DNA of 32,034 nucleotides from Bacteriovoracaceae bacterium (GCA_947450475.1 CANFVK010000012.1:1-32034); one strand, 5' to 3'; numbered from the stretch's first letter, positions 7,277-15,482 are shown. Numbers and translations are program-made. The notes: generated from the sequence alone by a model not told the origin.

Positions 7277-7292
7277 ATCAAGATTTCTTGAT
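7277..7292. promoter_or_regulatory. Perfect inverted repeat between divergent peptide operon and kinase gene
   Basis: ATCAAGATTTCTTGAT has 7-base arms around a TT centre. It lies in the roughly 74-base divergent intergenic region and directly abuts the kinase ATG at 7293. It could be the operator of a dimeric regulator controlling both transcripts, or a hairpin affecting translation of the kinase. No binding protein can be named. Confidence 0.45.
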
Positions 7293-8693
7293 ATGAAAAA
7301 ATTTCTTATAACTAAATTGCCTTTCATCATGTCGTTTCTATCATTTCTGATAGTTAGTGGCTTTTTACGATATAATTTATACCTCTCCACCGCTCAACTT
7401 TCTCGTGAGTTTTTGACCCAAAATGCTAAGGAGATTTACTCAATAGATACTCTCCGAATTTCCTCTCGACTTAACTCTTTTTCCAAGTCACTAAATTGGG
7501 TTTGTATTGAAGCGGAAGTTAACCAAAAACCATTTTTTAAAATGTCCCGAGGCGAATGTACAACTGGATTATTTCAACAGAGAAGTGAAATTTTTATTGT
7601 TGAGGCAAACAATTTAAAAATATCATTCACTCTAAAACCTGCTTTTGAATTAGAGCTTCTGTTTATAGGATTTTTGATAGTACAAATTGCTCTTTTTACA
7701 TCCCTCATTCTCGCCACTAAAAGATCCGAACTCGAAAAACGCCAACAAGAATTAAAATGGCTAAAACTCTCCCGCAAAATGTTTCACGATATTCGCTCTC
7801 CACTCGCCTCCCTCAATTCCATATCTGAAGACCTTCACTTCGAAACAGCGGCAAACAAAACACTATTTGCTCACTCTATCACTCGCATAAACGATATCGC
7901 CAACTCCCTTCTCTCGACCACTCAAAATCAAGTCATCAAACTTCCTGAATTCGGCGACATCAATGCAATTACCAAGGAAATTTTAGAAGAAAAAAAACTC
8001 GAGCACATTGATGCAATTTTCGATTTCATTGAAATTTCCAAATCTACATCGGCACTCTTTGTCGCCAGCGAGATTAAGCGAATATTTTCCAACCTTATCA
8101 ACAATGCCATCGAATCAAGCAATGCTAAATCAAAAATTAAAATCGAAATATCTCACAATGACTCATTCACTTTCATCGACATTCTCGATAATGGTGCAGG
8201 AATACCGGACAGCGTGCTTGAGAAGCTAGGAGTTGAAGAAATCACTTCGAAAAAAAGTGGCAATGGCATCGGATTTAAAGACGCGAAAGAAACTCTCGTT
8301 GAATGGGGGGGCAATCTTGAAATAATTAAAACTTCACAGGAAGGCACTCATATTCGCTTAAGCCTTAAATCTAAATTAGAACCAAAGGCATACTATCTCA
8401 TCGACGATGATGCCCTTGTGAGGCTCACTTGGGAAGCAAGGGCAAAAAAGTCAAACATCTCACTCATTACTTTCAAATCAACTGCAGATTTTGATATTCA
8501 TAAAAGTAGCATCGATAAAAACGCCAATATATTTATTGATTCAGAACTTGGAGTTGTCAAAGGTGAGGACTTTGCCAAACAATTAAACCTAGAAGGATTT
8601 AAAAATATCTCTATTACTTCGGGGCATGATAGTTCAAATTTTGAAAACCTTCATTTTTTAAAATCAGTTATCTCAAAGACGCCGCCGTTTTAA
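7293..8693 (+). CDS. Hybrid sensor histidine kinase with C-terminal receiver domain
   Basis: 466 residues from the ATG at 7293; an upstream in-frame start at 7206 would run into the divergent peptide gene. Two membrane segments (about 6-27 and 118-142) enclose a periplasmic sensor of about 90 residues with two cysteines (71, 89). The cytoplasmic part has the H-box MFHDIRSPL (His165), the N-box NLINNAIES (268-276), DNGAGIP (299-305) and GNGIGF (324-329). The final roughly 75 residues form a receiver: IDDDA (370-374), phospho-acceptor Asp416 in IDSEL, Thr442 in ITSG and Lys457. It should autophosphorylate on His165 and pass phosphate to Asp416. No DNA-binding output domain or response regulator is encoded in the window. 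Its position beside a secreted peptide and a peptide-binding protein suggests it senses that peptide. Confidence 0.88.
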   Translation: MKKFLITKLPFIMSFLSFLIVSGFLRYNLYLSTAQLSREFLTQNAKEIYSIDTLRISSRLNSFSKSLNWVCIEAEVNQKPFFKMSRGECTTGLFQQRSEIFIVEANNLKISFTLKPAFELELLFIGFLIVQIALFTSLILATKRSELEKRQQELKWLKLSRKMFHDIRSPLASLNSISEDLHFETAANKTLFAHSITRINDIANSLLSTTQNQVIKLPEFGDINAITKEILEEKKLEHIDAIFDFIEISKSTSALFVASEIKRIFSNLINNAIESSNAKSKIKIEISHNDSFTFIDILDNGAGIPDSVLEKLGVEEITSKKSGNGIGFKDAKETLVEWGGNLEIIKTSQEGTHIRLSLKSKLEPKAYYLIDDDALVRLTWEARAKKSNISLITFKSTADFDIHKSSIDKNANIFIDSELGVVKGEDFAKQLNLEGFKNISITSGHDSSNFENLHFLKSVISKTPPF

Positions 8694-8929
8694 CCAAACT
8701 TAACAATCCCCAACTCCCGCTTATCAACAAGTTCGCCGGTGATAAAACGATGAAGTATGCTATTAATTAAAGTTTGATAAGGCATTCCCATTCGCTCGGC
8801 TTCATTTTTTAATTCGGCCAAATCATTCGCATCGATTTTAAGTGAGATCATTATTCTCGTTGCTTCTGGGTCAACTTTTAACTTACCCGGCTTTCTCTTA
8901 AGTGATTTTAAATCGTAGTTCTTCTTCAT
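8690..8929 (-). CDS. brnA: BrnA-family antitoxin
   Basis: 79 residues from the ATG at 8927-8929 (MKKNYDLKSLKRKPGKL). The core ATRIMISLKIDANDLAELKN is followed by AERMGMPYQTLINSILHRFI, a typical BrnA ribbon-helix-helix, which binds BrnT and represses the operon. The gene starts 32 bp inside brnT, as is common for brnTA pairs. Its TAA overlaps the stop of the kinase gene by 4 bp. Frames starting further upstream (up to 9034) run through brnT and are unlikely to be used. Confidence 0.85.
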   Translation of the reverse strand: MKKNYDLKSLKRKPGKLKVDPEATRIMISLKIDANDLAELKNEAERMGMPYQTLINSILHRFITGELVDKRELGIVKFG

Positions 8930-9194
8930 ATATTGCCTTTTCAGAGTTCGAAGCTTTTCTTGCTGAAATAATTCTGATTGTTTCTCCATTCTCTCTCTCG
9001 GTGTAAACCACATGCAATACACCTCTCTTGGCATTTAGCCCAATCCGTATGAATCGATCTTCACCAATGAGATTAACATCATCATAAAATTCTAATGAAT
9101 TCATATCGGCCCATATGACTTGAGCCTCTTCAAAACGAATTCCGTGCTTTTTATAATTTTTGGATGCTTTTACATCATCCCATTCGTACTTCAT
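8898..9194 (-). CDS. brnT: BrnT-family ribonuclease toxin
   Basis: 98 residues with the BrnT signature: N-terminal EWDDVKASKNYKKHGIRFEE (4-23), then GEDRFIRIG, VLHVVYTERENGETIRIIS and the closing SARKASNSEKAIYEEE. BrnT is a RelE-fold endoribonuclease that stops translation when not bound by BrnA. The ATG shares one base with the stop of the transposase gene before it (TAATG), so translation is probably coupled to that gene. The family name of the pair is secure; activity is not tested by sequence alone. Confidence 0.92.
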   Translation of the reverse strand: MKYEWDDVKASKNYKKHGIRFEEAQVIWADMNSLEFYDDVNLIGEDRFIRIGLNAKRGVLHVVYTERENGETIRIISARKASNSEKAIYEEELRFKIT

Positions 9195-9811
9195 TAATAT
9201 AATTCCTCGGTATATACTTTGTCAATATATCTCGTTTTCACCTCACTCCTTCTAAGCCTCCTCTTAAGTACTTGGACTTCACTCTCCCCAAGCCGCTCAT
9301 TTAACCACGACAGTGCATACTCATCTTTAAAACCAAACTTGTCATACAATGGAATTGAAAATTCACTCTTTCCGAGCGTACACGCTAGAGTACTATAGCG
9401 ATACTCTTCGCACCGATAAACCAGGCCCGCCCGCACAGGATTTTGAAAAACATAGCGATAGCAATTGGAAAAATACTGCTTACTTTCAATCAAGTTCCAT
9501 TTATACCTGCCGCCAAAAACTTGATTGATATTTTTGGACTCGCGCTGAATCGATTGGGCCAGACGTTTGTTGAACTCGTACATGAATAAATCGAGATTGC
9601 CTTTGGGCGTATACAAAAGCAGATGATAGTGATTGCTCATGAGAACAAAGGAGACAACTTCCACGGGATGAAGAAAGTGAGCTTCTGAAAAGCTTTGTAG
9701 TGCCAAGGACCACACATTCTCAATGGGGAGAGCGAACGCCTCTTTGTTGTGCGATCTACTTGTCACGTGGTAAGGCAATTGCTCCGAGCGAATGAGTGGT
9801 TTTCTTGGCAT
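9194..9811 (-). CDS. REP-associated tyrosine transposase (RAYT, TnpA_REP/Y1_Tnp)
   Basis: 205 residues of the IS200-like Y1 transposase superfamily. The N-terminal PYHVTSRSHNKEAF (13-26) and the HUH-type metal site SNHYHLLLY (59-67; His61, His63) are clear. The C-terminal motif KQYFSNCYRYVFQNPVRAGL (111-130) contains the candidate nucleophilic tyrosines. Stand-alone RAYTs, without the ends of an insertion sequence, mobilise short palindromic REP elements. Matching palindromes lie at 160, 4020, 9881, 10666 and, decayed, 30684; the one at 9881 is 70 bp upstream of the ATG. The gene reads into brnT with a TAATG overlap, an unusual partnership. It appears intact. Confidence 0.92.
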   Translation of the reverse strand: MPRKPLIRSEQLPYHVTSRSHNKEAFALPIENVWSLALQSFSEAHFLHPVEVVSFVLMSNHYHLLLYTPKGNLDLFMYEFNKRLAQSIQRESKNINQVFGGRYKWNLIESKQYFSNCYRYVFQNPVRAGLVYRCEEYRYSTLACTLGKSEFSIPLYDKFGFKDEYALSWLNERLGESEVQVLKRRLRRSEVKTRYIDKVYTEELY

Positions 9812-9880
9812 GCCTAAGTAAATGCAAAGTAGATTTCTGGATTTAAAAATTAACCTACTAAATTCACTATCTCGTCACAG

Positions 9881-9911
9881 CACCGCATCCACAAAGGTAC
9901 CTGGCACCTTT
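9881..9911 (+). repeat. REP-like element, copy 3, next to RAYT
   Basis: AAAGGTACCTGGCACCTTT (9893-9911) is the full 19-base palindrome, preceded by CACCGCATCCAC (9881-9892). On the other strand this reads GTGGATGCGGTG, matching the extensions of the copies at 4020 and 30684. It lies between the RAYT gene and the 3' end of the beta-barrel gene, whose stop codon it touches. Confidence 0.9.
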
Positions 9912-10652
9912 TTAGAAACGGATGCCTAGGACGGCGGTGTGAAACCAGGCGAAGTTGTAGACTTCTTTATTGTCGGCTCCGCCTTCGACCATGCGGTATC
10001 CACCAAAAACGTGGGAGCCCCAAAAAGGGAGTGCTCTCTCCACAAAAAAGGCTACATCAAAAGCTCGCCCCTGAGGAGCAGCGAGACCATCAAAATCAAA
10101 ACGGAAGCTCCACGTGCTTGATAAATTTCTCACTGCCTGAAAATTTAATAGTGGCACAAAGCCCACGTTCTTTTTGGTTCGATTTAAATTTCCCTGAGTC
10201 AGCGAGACCTCCGCGTCTCGCACTTTAGCGGTAAATCCCAGCGCGAACTCCCACTCACTCGTCTTCTCAAAGTGATAAGCGTAAGTGAGTCGGTAAGAAT
10301 TAAATTTGTAGCGAATTTGCGTGTCAGTGTTAGCTAGAAAAGTCGCCCCCATATAATCTACTGTATTTTTAAATTGACCAGTGAGATTAAGGTCTAGTGG
10401 AGCATACAGCACGCGCGCCTCATGGCGATCGTTCCACTTATGACTGGCGTAGATCCGATAGGTCGCAAATGGCCCTTTATCAATTTCATCGAGAGCAAAA
10501 GTCGTTCCGCCGTTTCCAGGAATGCGCTGATCGTTGCGGCCTTGCCAAGTCAGTCCACCTTCGATGGAGACATCTGTTTTGGCAATTGCTAAAGAGCTCA
10601 GAGCTATTTGAGCAATTAAAATAAAAAGATAAAATGATTGAGTAGATTTCAT
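9912..10652 (-). CDS. Outer-membrane beta-barrel protein, unknown function
   Basis: 246 residues with a signal peptide (MKSTQSFYLFILIAQIALSS LAIA, cleavage near 24) and a mature part of alternating aromatic/polar strands. Examples are IRYKFNSYRLTYAYHF, WEFALGFTAKVRDAEVSL, WSFRFDFDGLAA and HVFGGYRMVEGG. The last residue is Phe (VLGIRF), the usual C-terminal recognition signal for BAM assembly. Length and composition fit an 8-10-stranded barrel. AAGGA before the ATG at 6-base spacing supports the start. REP copies 3 and 4 flank the gene on both sides. The exact function is not recognisable. Confidence 0.8.
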   Translation of the reverse strand: MKSTQSFYLFILIAQIALSSLAIAKTDVSIEGGLTWQGRNDQRIPGNGGTTFALDEIDKGPFATYRIYASHKWNDRHEARVLYAPLDLNLTGQFKNTVDYMGATFLANTDTQIRYKFNSYRLTYAYHFEKTSEWEFALGFTAKVRDAEVSLTQGNLNRTKKNVGFVPLLNFQAVRNLSSTWSFRFDFDGLAAPQGRAFDVAFFVERALPFWGSHVFGGYRMVEGGADNKEVYNFAWFHTAVLGIRF

Positions 10653-10665
10653 ATTGTTTCCTTAA

Positions 10666-10684
10666 AAAGGTACCTGGCACCTTT
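10666..10684 (+). repeat. REP-like palindrome, copy 4
   Basis: AAAGGTACCTGGCACCTTT, identical to 9893-9911, in the 58-bp region between the divergent beta-barrel and O-antigen ligase genes. This copy lacks the GGAWGCG extension. It lies where promoters or leaders of both genes should be, so it could influence either. Confidence 0.9.
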
Positions 10685-10710
10685 ATCAGGAATAGGCTAT
10701 CATTTCTGCT

Positions 10711-11892
10711 ATGGAAAAACTAATCTTTGGATCTTTGTGGCTTTTGGCACTCAGCTTTTTTATGTCAATTTCAATCATGGCAGGACACCACGCTTTGATC
10801 TTTATCCCCACTCTTTATTTTCTGCCCAAGATTAATTGGAAAAAATTAACTGTGAGCAATTGGGCATTGATTATTTTTTCCCTTGTTCTTCCCATTACAA
10901 TCATCGCAACAGCTAATAATCCTGTCGGTCTAAAATACTTCAACATCATGAAGTTTAAATACTATCTTTTCGGCGCTCTGATGGCCGCTCCCATTGGTTG
11001 GTGGCTAAAAACTAAAGCGTCTCAAAAACAAATTCAAAGTCTTTTTTGGACGGCCTTCATTTCTTCGAGTCTCGCTTCTCTCTCCGGAATGATCGGACTC
11101 TTCACCGGTTTCAATCCACTCAAATGGGGTCCACCGAGCTCGGCAACTCAAAACGCAGGCATGTTTGGCATGCTCATGAGTTATGCTCACAACGAAGCCA
11201 TTTGGTGTCTGATCCTCATCGGATTATTTTTAAACTACAAAAAATTAGAAAAGTATTTTCCGCTCTGGCTTCTCTACTCGGCTTTCGCACTCAATTTCAT
11301 TGGTTTTATTTTCGCCTACACTAGAGGCGCTATGCTCGCTTTTATCATCGCACTCCCTTTTTATTTTTTTAAGGCCAACAAGAAAAAATTTCTTTCAGCA
11401 ATCGCCATCACGACCATTATTGCAGGTGGCATATGGCTGACAGTTCCCAAGGTAAAAGAGATTTTCACTTCCAGACAACACTCCAATCTCCTGCGCATTG
11501 GTCAATGGCAAGCGGCCATGAAAACTTTTGAACTCCATCCGATCATGGGCGTGGGTTTTAGAAATTTTCAACCCTACTCCACTATAATCAAAAAAGAATA
11601 CGGCTATCCAGAACCCACTTGGGAAGGACATGCTCACAATAATATTTTAGAGATTGCCGCAGGAACTGGGCTAGTGGGATTAATTCCATTTCTGGTTTGG
11701 ATGTTTGGCTGGTTTATTGAAAGCTATAAGAGGGATGATTTGGCAGCCAAAATTGCTTTTCCTTGTATCATCGCCATCTTTATCGGCGGGCTCACTCAAA
11801 ACACCATTACCGACGGAGTGAACGCATTTCTATTTATGCTTCTCTACGCTCTTACTCAAATTGAGGTTGATACTCGGCCACAAGATCTTTAA
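10711..11892 (+). CDS. O-antigen ligase family protein (Wzy_C/WaaL)
   Basis: 393 residues, strongly hydrophobic, with about ten to twelve membrane helices. The Wzy_C features are AYTRGAMLAF (helix, Arg near 208), the periplasmic loop with RIGQWQAAMKTFELHPIMGV followed by a G.. NF motif, and GHAHNNILEIAAGTGLVGLI, where the 'H.HN..L' motif is typical of O-antigen ligases and bactoprenol-linked polymerases. It should transfer a finished glycan from undecaprenyl pyrophosphate to lipid A-core, or polymerise repeat units. It has a truncated paralogue at 30924-31547. Its last 41 bp overlap the convergent dehydratase gene. No clear Shine-Dalgarno site precedes the ATG. Confidence 0.88.
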   Translation: MEKLIFGSLWLLALSFFMSISIMAGHHALIFIPTLYFLPKINWKKLTVSNWALIIFSLVLPITIIATANNPVGLKYFNIMKFKYYLFGALMAAPIGWWLKTKASQKQIQSLFWTAFISSSLASLSGMIGLFTGFNPLKWGPPSSATQNAGMFGMLMSYAHNEAIWCLILIGLFLNYKKLEKYFPLWLLYSAFALNFIGFIFAYTRGAMLAFIIALPFYFFKANKKKFLSAIAITTIIAGGIWLTVPKVKEIFTSRQHSNLLRIGQWQAAMKTFELHPIMGVGFRNFQPYSTIIKKEYGYPEPTWEGHAHNNILEIAAGTGLVGLIPFLVWMFGWFIESYKRDDLAAKIAFPCIIAIFIGGLTQNTITDGVNAFLFMLLYALTQIEVDTRPQDL

Positions 11893-13711
11893 GGGCAAGT
11901 TTAATTTCACGCGACTCATTGGTGTGACATTTCTTGTAGAGAAAATCGATCTTATCTTGAAGCTCTTCCCACTTTAAATAATTCTCATGGGCCATCATGA
12001 TTCCAGGATGATCCGTTTTAGAATCGTTATCGCCGATGAGGAGTTCTTCATACAATTTTTCTCCAGGGCGAAGACCAGTAAAATGAATTTCAATATCGCC
12101 GTGAGGACTGTGCTCATCGCGGACATCTAATCCAGAAAGTTTAATCATTCGACGAGCAAGATCCACAATCTTCACCGGCTCTCCCATATCAAGTACAAAC
12201 ACCTCTCCACCTTTTGCCATAGAACCCGCCTGAATAACGAGAAGCGAAGCTTCAGGAATGGTCATGAAGTAGCGAATAATATCAGGATGAGTAACTGTAA
12301 TGGGGCCGCCACGCTTTATTTGCTCTCGAAACAGCGGCACCACTGAGCCCGATGAACCCAAAACATTTCCAAAACGAACCATGCTAAAAATAATTTTTGA
12401 CTGATGCTTTTCTGCCAGTGCCTGCAGCACTAATTCAGCTAGTCTCTTAGAAGCTCCCATGACATTGGTAGGGCGAACTGCTTTATCTGTTGAGATGAGA
12501 ATAAAATGCTCTACTCCTGAATCAATGGCGGCGAGTGCGGTGGACATGGTCCCTAAACTATTATTGCGAATCCCACTGGCCGGATTGGCTTCTACTAGTG
12601 GCACATGCTTGTAAGCAGCGGCGTGATAGATGGTTTTTACCGCATGAGCTTTTAAAAGCTCAGACATTTTCTCGTGATCACAAACATCTAGTAAGACTGC
12701 AACAACTTTTACATGTGGAGAATACTGATGAATTTCTTTTTCAATTTCATAGAGAGCAAATTCACTCTGCTCGACTAAAACGAGCTTAGTTGGATTGAGG
12801 TTTGCGACTTGTCTGCAAAGCTCTGAGCCAATAGAGCCTCCAGCGCCAGTGACACAAACGACCTTTTTCTCGATGCATTTTTTTAATAGATCTTCTCTTG
12901 GAGGCACTTGATCGCGACCTAATAAATCTTCAATCTGCACTTCGCGCACATCTTCAAAACGCACTTTCCCAGAGACAACATCAGCAACAGCGGGAAGAAT
13001 TTTTATCACCACATCATATTGCTTTAGCGACTCAATGATTTCTCTTTGACGAGAGCGAGCTACCGAAGGAAGAGCAACTAAAATTTCATCGATAGATTTT
13101 TTTTCGATGAGATCAATAATCTTTGAAGGCGGATAAACTCTAAGACCAGTTACCGTATTCATTTGCAGCTGTTTTGAATCATCAAAAAAACAAACTGGTG
13201 AGTACTCGCGAGAGTTTGAAAGGGCGTTCGCCATCTGAGTTCCCGCTCTGCCAGCTCCGTAGATAGCAATGCGCTTTTTCTTATCTAGTCTGAGCTCTAC
13301 TCCATGAAGAAATCCACGGGCCAAAAGCCTCGTGGCTCCAACGTACACCACTGAAAAAATCCAAAAGATCGCTAGACTTGAGCGAGGAAGTGAGTTCACT
13401 CGCGCAATCGCCACGAGAGCTGTAATAAGCAGAGTTCCTAAAGCTGAACCATAAAAGATCGTCCAAAGCAGCCTTACATCCATATAGCGAATGACAGCTC
13501 GGTAAAGGCCGATACGGATAAAAACAGGAATTGTTAAAACGGGAACACAAAGAAGCAACCACCAGTATTCTGAAATATTAGGGGTGAGCGTTCCTTCGCG
13601 AAGAGCAACTGAAGAGTAAAAAGCCAATGGCAAGACCAACAGATCAGTCAGCAGCATCGCCAAAATCTTAAAGCGTCGATCTAAATGAATAATCTTACCT
13701 AAAAAATTCAT
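11852..13711 (-). CDS. Membrane-bound UDP-GlcNAc 4,6-dehydratase (WbpM/PglF/CapD family)
   Basis: 619 residues. Four N-terminal membrane helices (about 16-36, 49-69, 83-103, 110-130) precede a CoA-binding-like Rossmann domain (GAGRAGT, 152-158) and the catalytic extended SDR domain. The latter has the NAD motif TGAGGSIGSE (288-297), STDKA (407-411) and VMGASKR (417-423), where Met replaces the usual SDR tyrosine as in WbpM/PglF. It converts UDP-GlcNAc to UDP-4-keto-6-deoxy-GlcNAc. The aminotransferase and phosphoglycosyl transferase encoded just upstream complete a bacillosamine-type route. Spacing to the next gene is 2 bp, consistent with one leftward operon (15464 to 11852). Confidence 0.93.
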   Translation of the reverse strand: MNFLGKIIHLDRRFKILAMLLTDLLVLPLAFYSSVALREGTLTPNISEYWWLLLCVPVLTIPVFIRIGLYRAVIRYMDVRLLWTIFYGSALGTLLITALVAIARVNSLPRSSLAIFWIFSVVYVGATRLLARGFLHGVELRLDKKKRIAIYGAGRAGTQMANALSNSREYSPVCFFDDSKQLQMNTVTGLRVYPPSKIIDLIEKKSIDEILVALPSVARSRQREIIESLKQYDVVIKILPAVADVVSGKVRFEDVREVQIEDLLGRDQVPPREDLLKKCIEKKVVCVTGAGGSIGSELCRQVANLNPTKLVLVEQSEFALYEIEKEIHQYSPHVKVVAVLLDVCDHEKMSELLKAHAVKTIYHAAAYKHVPLVEANPASGIRNNSLGTMSTALAAIDSGVEHFILISTDKAVRPTNVMGASKRLAELVLQALAEKHQSKIIFSMVRFGNVLGSSGSVVPLFREQIKRGGPITVTHPDIIRYFMTIPEASLLVIQAGSMAKGGEVFVLDMGEPVKIVDLARRMIKLSGLDVRDEHSPHGDIEIHFTGLRPGEKLYEELLIGDNDSKTDHPGIMMAHENYLKWEELQDKIDFLYKKCHTNESREIKLALKDLVAEYQPQFE

Positions 13712-13713
13712 AC

Positions 13714-14319
13714 TTATCTTTTCACCAATATGGCCATCAGCGTGGCTAAAATAATTTTAAAGTCAGTCAGCAGCGAAGCCTGATGAAAATATTTTTCATA
13801 ATAACCAAGTTTAGCTGGTAGAACTACTTTGATATAGGCGCTTTCTGGATCAGTGGCTTTTGCTAAAATGTCATTTTCATCTTTGTATTCAATGGATGCC
13901 CAATCAGTAATTCCTGGTCGCATACTAAAAATTTTTTTTCTCAATTCACTTGGATATTTTTCTACATAGACCGGAACTTCTGGGCGAGGTCCCACTAAAC
14001 TCATGGTTCCTAAAAAGACATCGATGAGCTGAGGCAGTTCATCGATTTTATATTTTCTAATGAAGGCGCCGACTTTGGTGATACGAGGATCTAATCCCAC
14101 TGTGATTTTTAATCCGCGAGCTTCAGCGTCCACATACATGGTTCGAAACTTGTGAATAAAAAATGGAACTTCATTAAGCCCCACGCGCTTTTGGCGAAAA
14201 AAAATTGGTCCAGGTCTATCAAGCTTAATAAAAATTGCAATCAATAAAAAAAGTGGGCTCAAAACAATTAAACCTAGCCCAGAAAAAAATAAATCAAAAA
14301 ATCTTTTTCCTAACCACAT
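13714..14319 (-). CDS. Monotopic phosphoglycosyl transferase (PglC-like sugar transferase)
   Basis: 201 residues, the small single-domain form. A reentrant N-terminal helix (about 8-31), [16 protein letters not shown] (32-47), FRTM (58-61), the catalytic Asp-Glu pair in KIDELPQL (91-98; Asp93, Glu94) and MSLVGPRPE (106-114) are all present. It moves a sugar-phosphate from a UDP-sugar to undecaprenyl phosphate on the inner membrane. Flanked by a PglE-type aminotransferase and a WbpM/PglF dehydratase, its donor is probably UDP-diNAcBac or a related 4-amino-6-deoxy sugar. It overlaps the aminotransferase gene by 10 bp. Confidence 0.92.
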   Translation of the reverse strand: MWLGKRFFDLFFSGLGLIVLSPLFLLIAIFIKLDRPGPIFFRQKRVGLNEVPFFIHKFRTMYVDAEARGLKITVGLDPRITKVGAFIRKYKIDELPQLIDVFLGTMSLVGPRPEVPVYVEKYPSELRKKIFSMRPGITDWASIEYKDENDILAKATDPESAYIKVVLPAKLGYYEKYFHQASLLTDFKIILATLMAILVKR

Positions 14320-15464
14320 ACGATTTTTTTCACTGCTTCAATCACTCGGTCTTGATCGGCTTCACTCATCTTCGTATAAAGAGGAAGGCTCACGGCGCGG
14401 CGATAATTCTTAAGGGCCACCGGAAAATCTTCGTCATTTAATTTATAAGTCTCTCTCCAATAAGGCTGAAGATGCAAAGGTATAAAGTGCACACTGCAAC
14501 CAATTCCAAGCTCTACCATTTTTTGAATAAATTCTTCGCGGGAGATTTTAAACGATTCATCAAGTCTCATCACAAATAAATGCCATGCATGTAGATCCCC
14601 CGCTTGAGCAAGGGCCGGCATGATCAGTGGCAGTCCTTCGAAAGCCTTGATATATTCCTTGGCCATCTCTTCTCTTCGCACTTGAAACTGACAAGCTTTT
14701 TTCAATTGATGAATGCCAATGGAAGAGGCGATATCAGTTAAGTTGTATTTAAATCCAGGGGCCACCACTTCGTAATACCAGGCAGGCTTAGAAGAAGTGT
14801 ATCGATCAAAAGCATCGCGATTAATTCCATGCAGACGCATGGTTTTACATCTTTGAGCGAGTTCTGGATTTCTTGTTACAATCATCCCACCTTCGCCGGT
14901 AGTGATAGTTTTAGTGGCATAAAAACTAAAAACAGTAATATCGCTTTCGAGTTTTCCAATCAGCTGATTTTGATATTTGGTGGGAAGAGCATGAGCGGCG
15001 TCTTCAATGACTTTGAGATTATATTTTTTAGCGATTTCTAAAATGGGTTTCATATCGCAAGAGAGTCCTGCAAAATGCACAGGCATAATCGCCTTAGTCT
15101 TAGCGGTGATTTTCTCTTCAATCAATTTAGGATTGATATTAAAAGTGTCTGACTCAATATCCACAAACACCGGATGAGCGCCTAAGTAGCGAATAACTTC
15201 GGCCGTAGCGGTAAAAGTGTAGGGAGTAGTGATCACTTCATCGCCTTCAGTTATGCCACAAGCCTCAAGGGCCAAGTGCAGCCCCGCAGTCGCCGAGTTG
15301 ACTGAAATCGACTCTAAACCTCCACCTAGAAAAGCGGAGAAGTCTGATTCAAATTGTTTAGTCTTTGGTCCAGTAGTCACCCAACCCGAACGAAGGGCAT
15401 TTACCACTTCGGCGATCTCCTCTTCCCCAATATCTGGGAGAGCAAAAGGTAAAAAATTCGACAT
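14310..15464 (-). CDS. DegT/DnrJ/EryC1 PLP aminotransferase (PglE-like)
   Basis: 384 residues of the sugar aminotransferase family. The PLP-binding residues are visible: Asp155 in [10 protein letters not shown] and the Schiff-base Lys185 in [15 protein letters not shown]. The N-terminal [20 protein letters not shown] is typical of enzymes acting on UDP-4-keto-6-deoxy sugars (PglE, PseC, LegC). It should make UDP-4-amino-4,6-dideoxy-GlcNAc with glutamate, using the product of the dehydratase at 11852-13711. It is the first gene of the leftward operon; the 5' region faces the promoter-like repeat at 15483. The acetyltransferase needed to finish diNAcBac is only found as a truncated gene at 20845. 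Confidence 0.92.
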   Translation of the reverse strand: MSNFLPFALPDIGEEEIAEVVNALRSGWVTTGPKTKQFESDFSAFLGGGLESISVNSATAGLHLALEACGITEGDEVITTPYTFTATAEVIRYLGAHPVFVDIESDTFNINPKLIEEKITAKTKAIMPVHFAGLSCDMKPILEIAKKYNLKVIEDAAHALPTKYQNQLIGKLESDITVFSFYATKTITTGEGGMIVTRNPELAQRCKTMRLHGINRDAFDRYTSSKPAWYYEVVAPGFKYNLTDIASSIGIHQLKKACQFQVRREEMAKEYIKAFEGLPLIMPALAQAGDLHAWHLFVMRLDESFKISREEFIQKMVELGIGCSVHFIPLHLQPYWRETYKLNDEDFPVALKNYRRAVSLPLYTKMSEADQDRVIEAVKKIVCG

Positions 15465-15482
15465 ATAAATCCTCTAGAAAAT

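Noticed and set aside
7206..7292. Upstream extension of the histidine kinase by 29 codons
   Set aside because: It would overlap the divergent peptide gene and cross the palindrome; the ATG at 7293 directly precedes the first membrane helix.
7219..7292. Sigma-70 promoter for the peptide operon
   Set aside because: TATATT- and TAGAAT-like -10 boxes exist on the minus strand, but no acceptable -35 box lies 16-18 bases upstream, so none was listed.
8304..8311. G7 run in the histidine kinase gene as a phase-variation tract
   Set aside because: At seven bases in a Trp-Gly-Gly context it is short and required by conserved residues; a weaker case than the G9 run in wzx.
12535..12789. Plus-strand frame inside the 4,6-dehydratase gene
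   Set aside because: It is a shadow of a strongly conserved gene.
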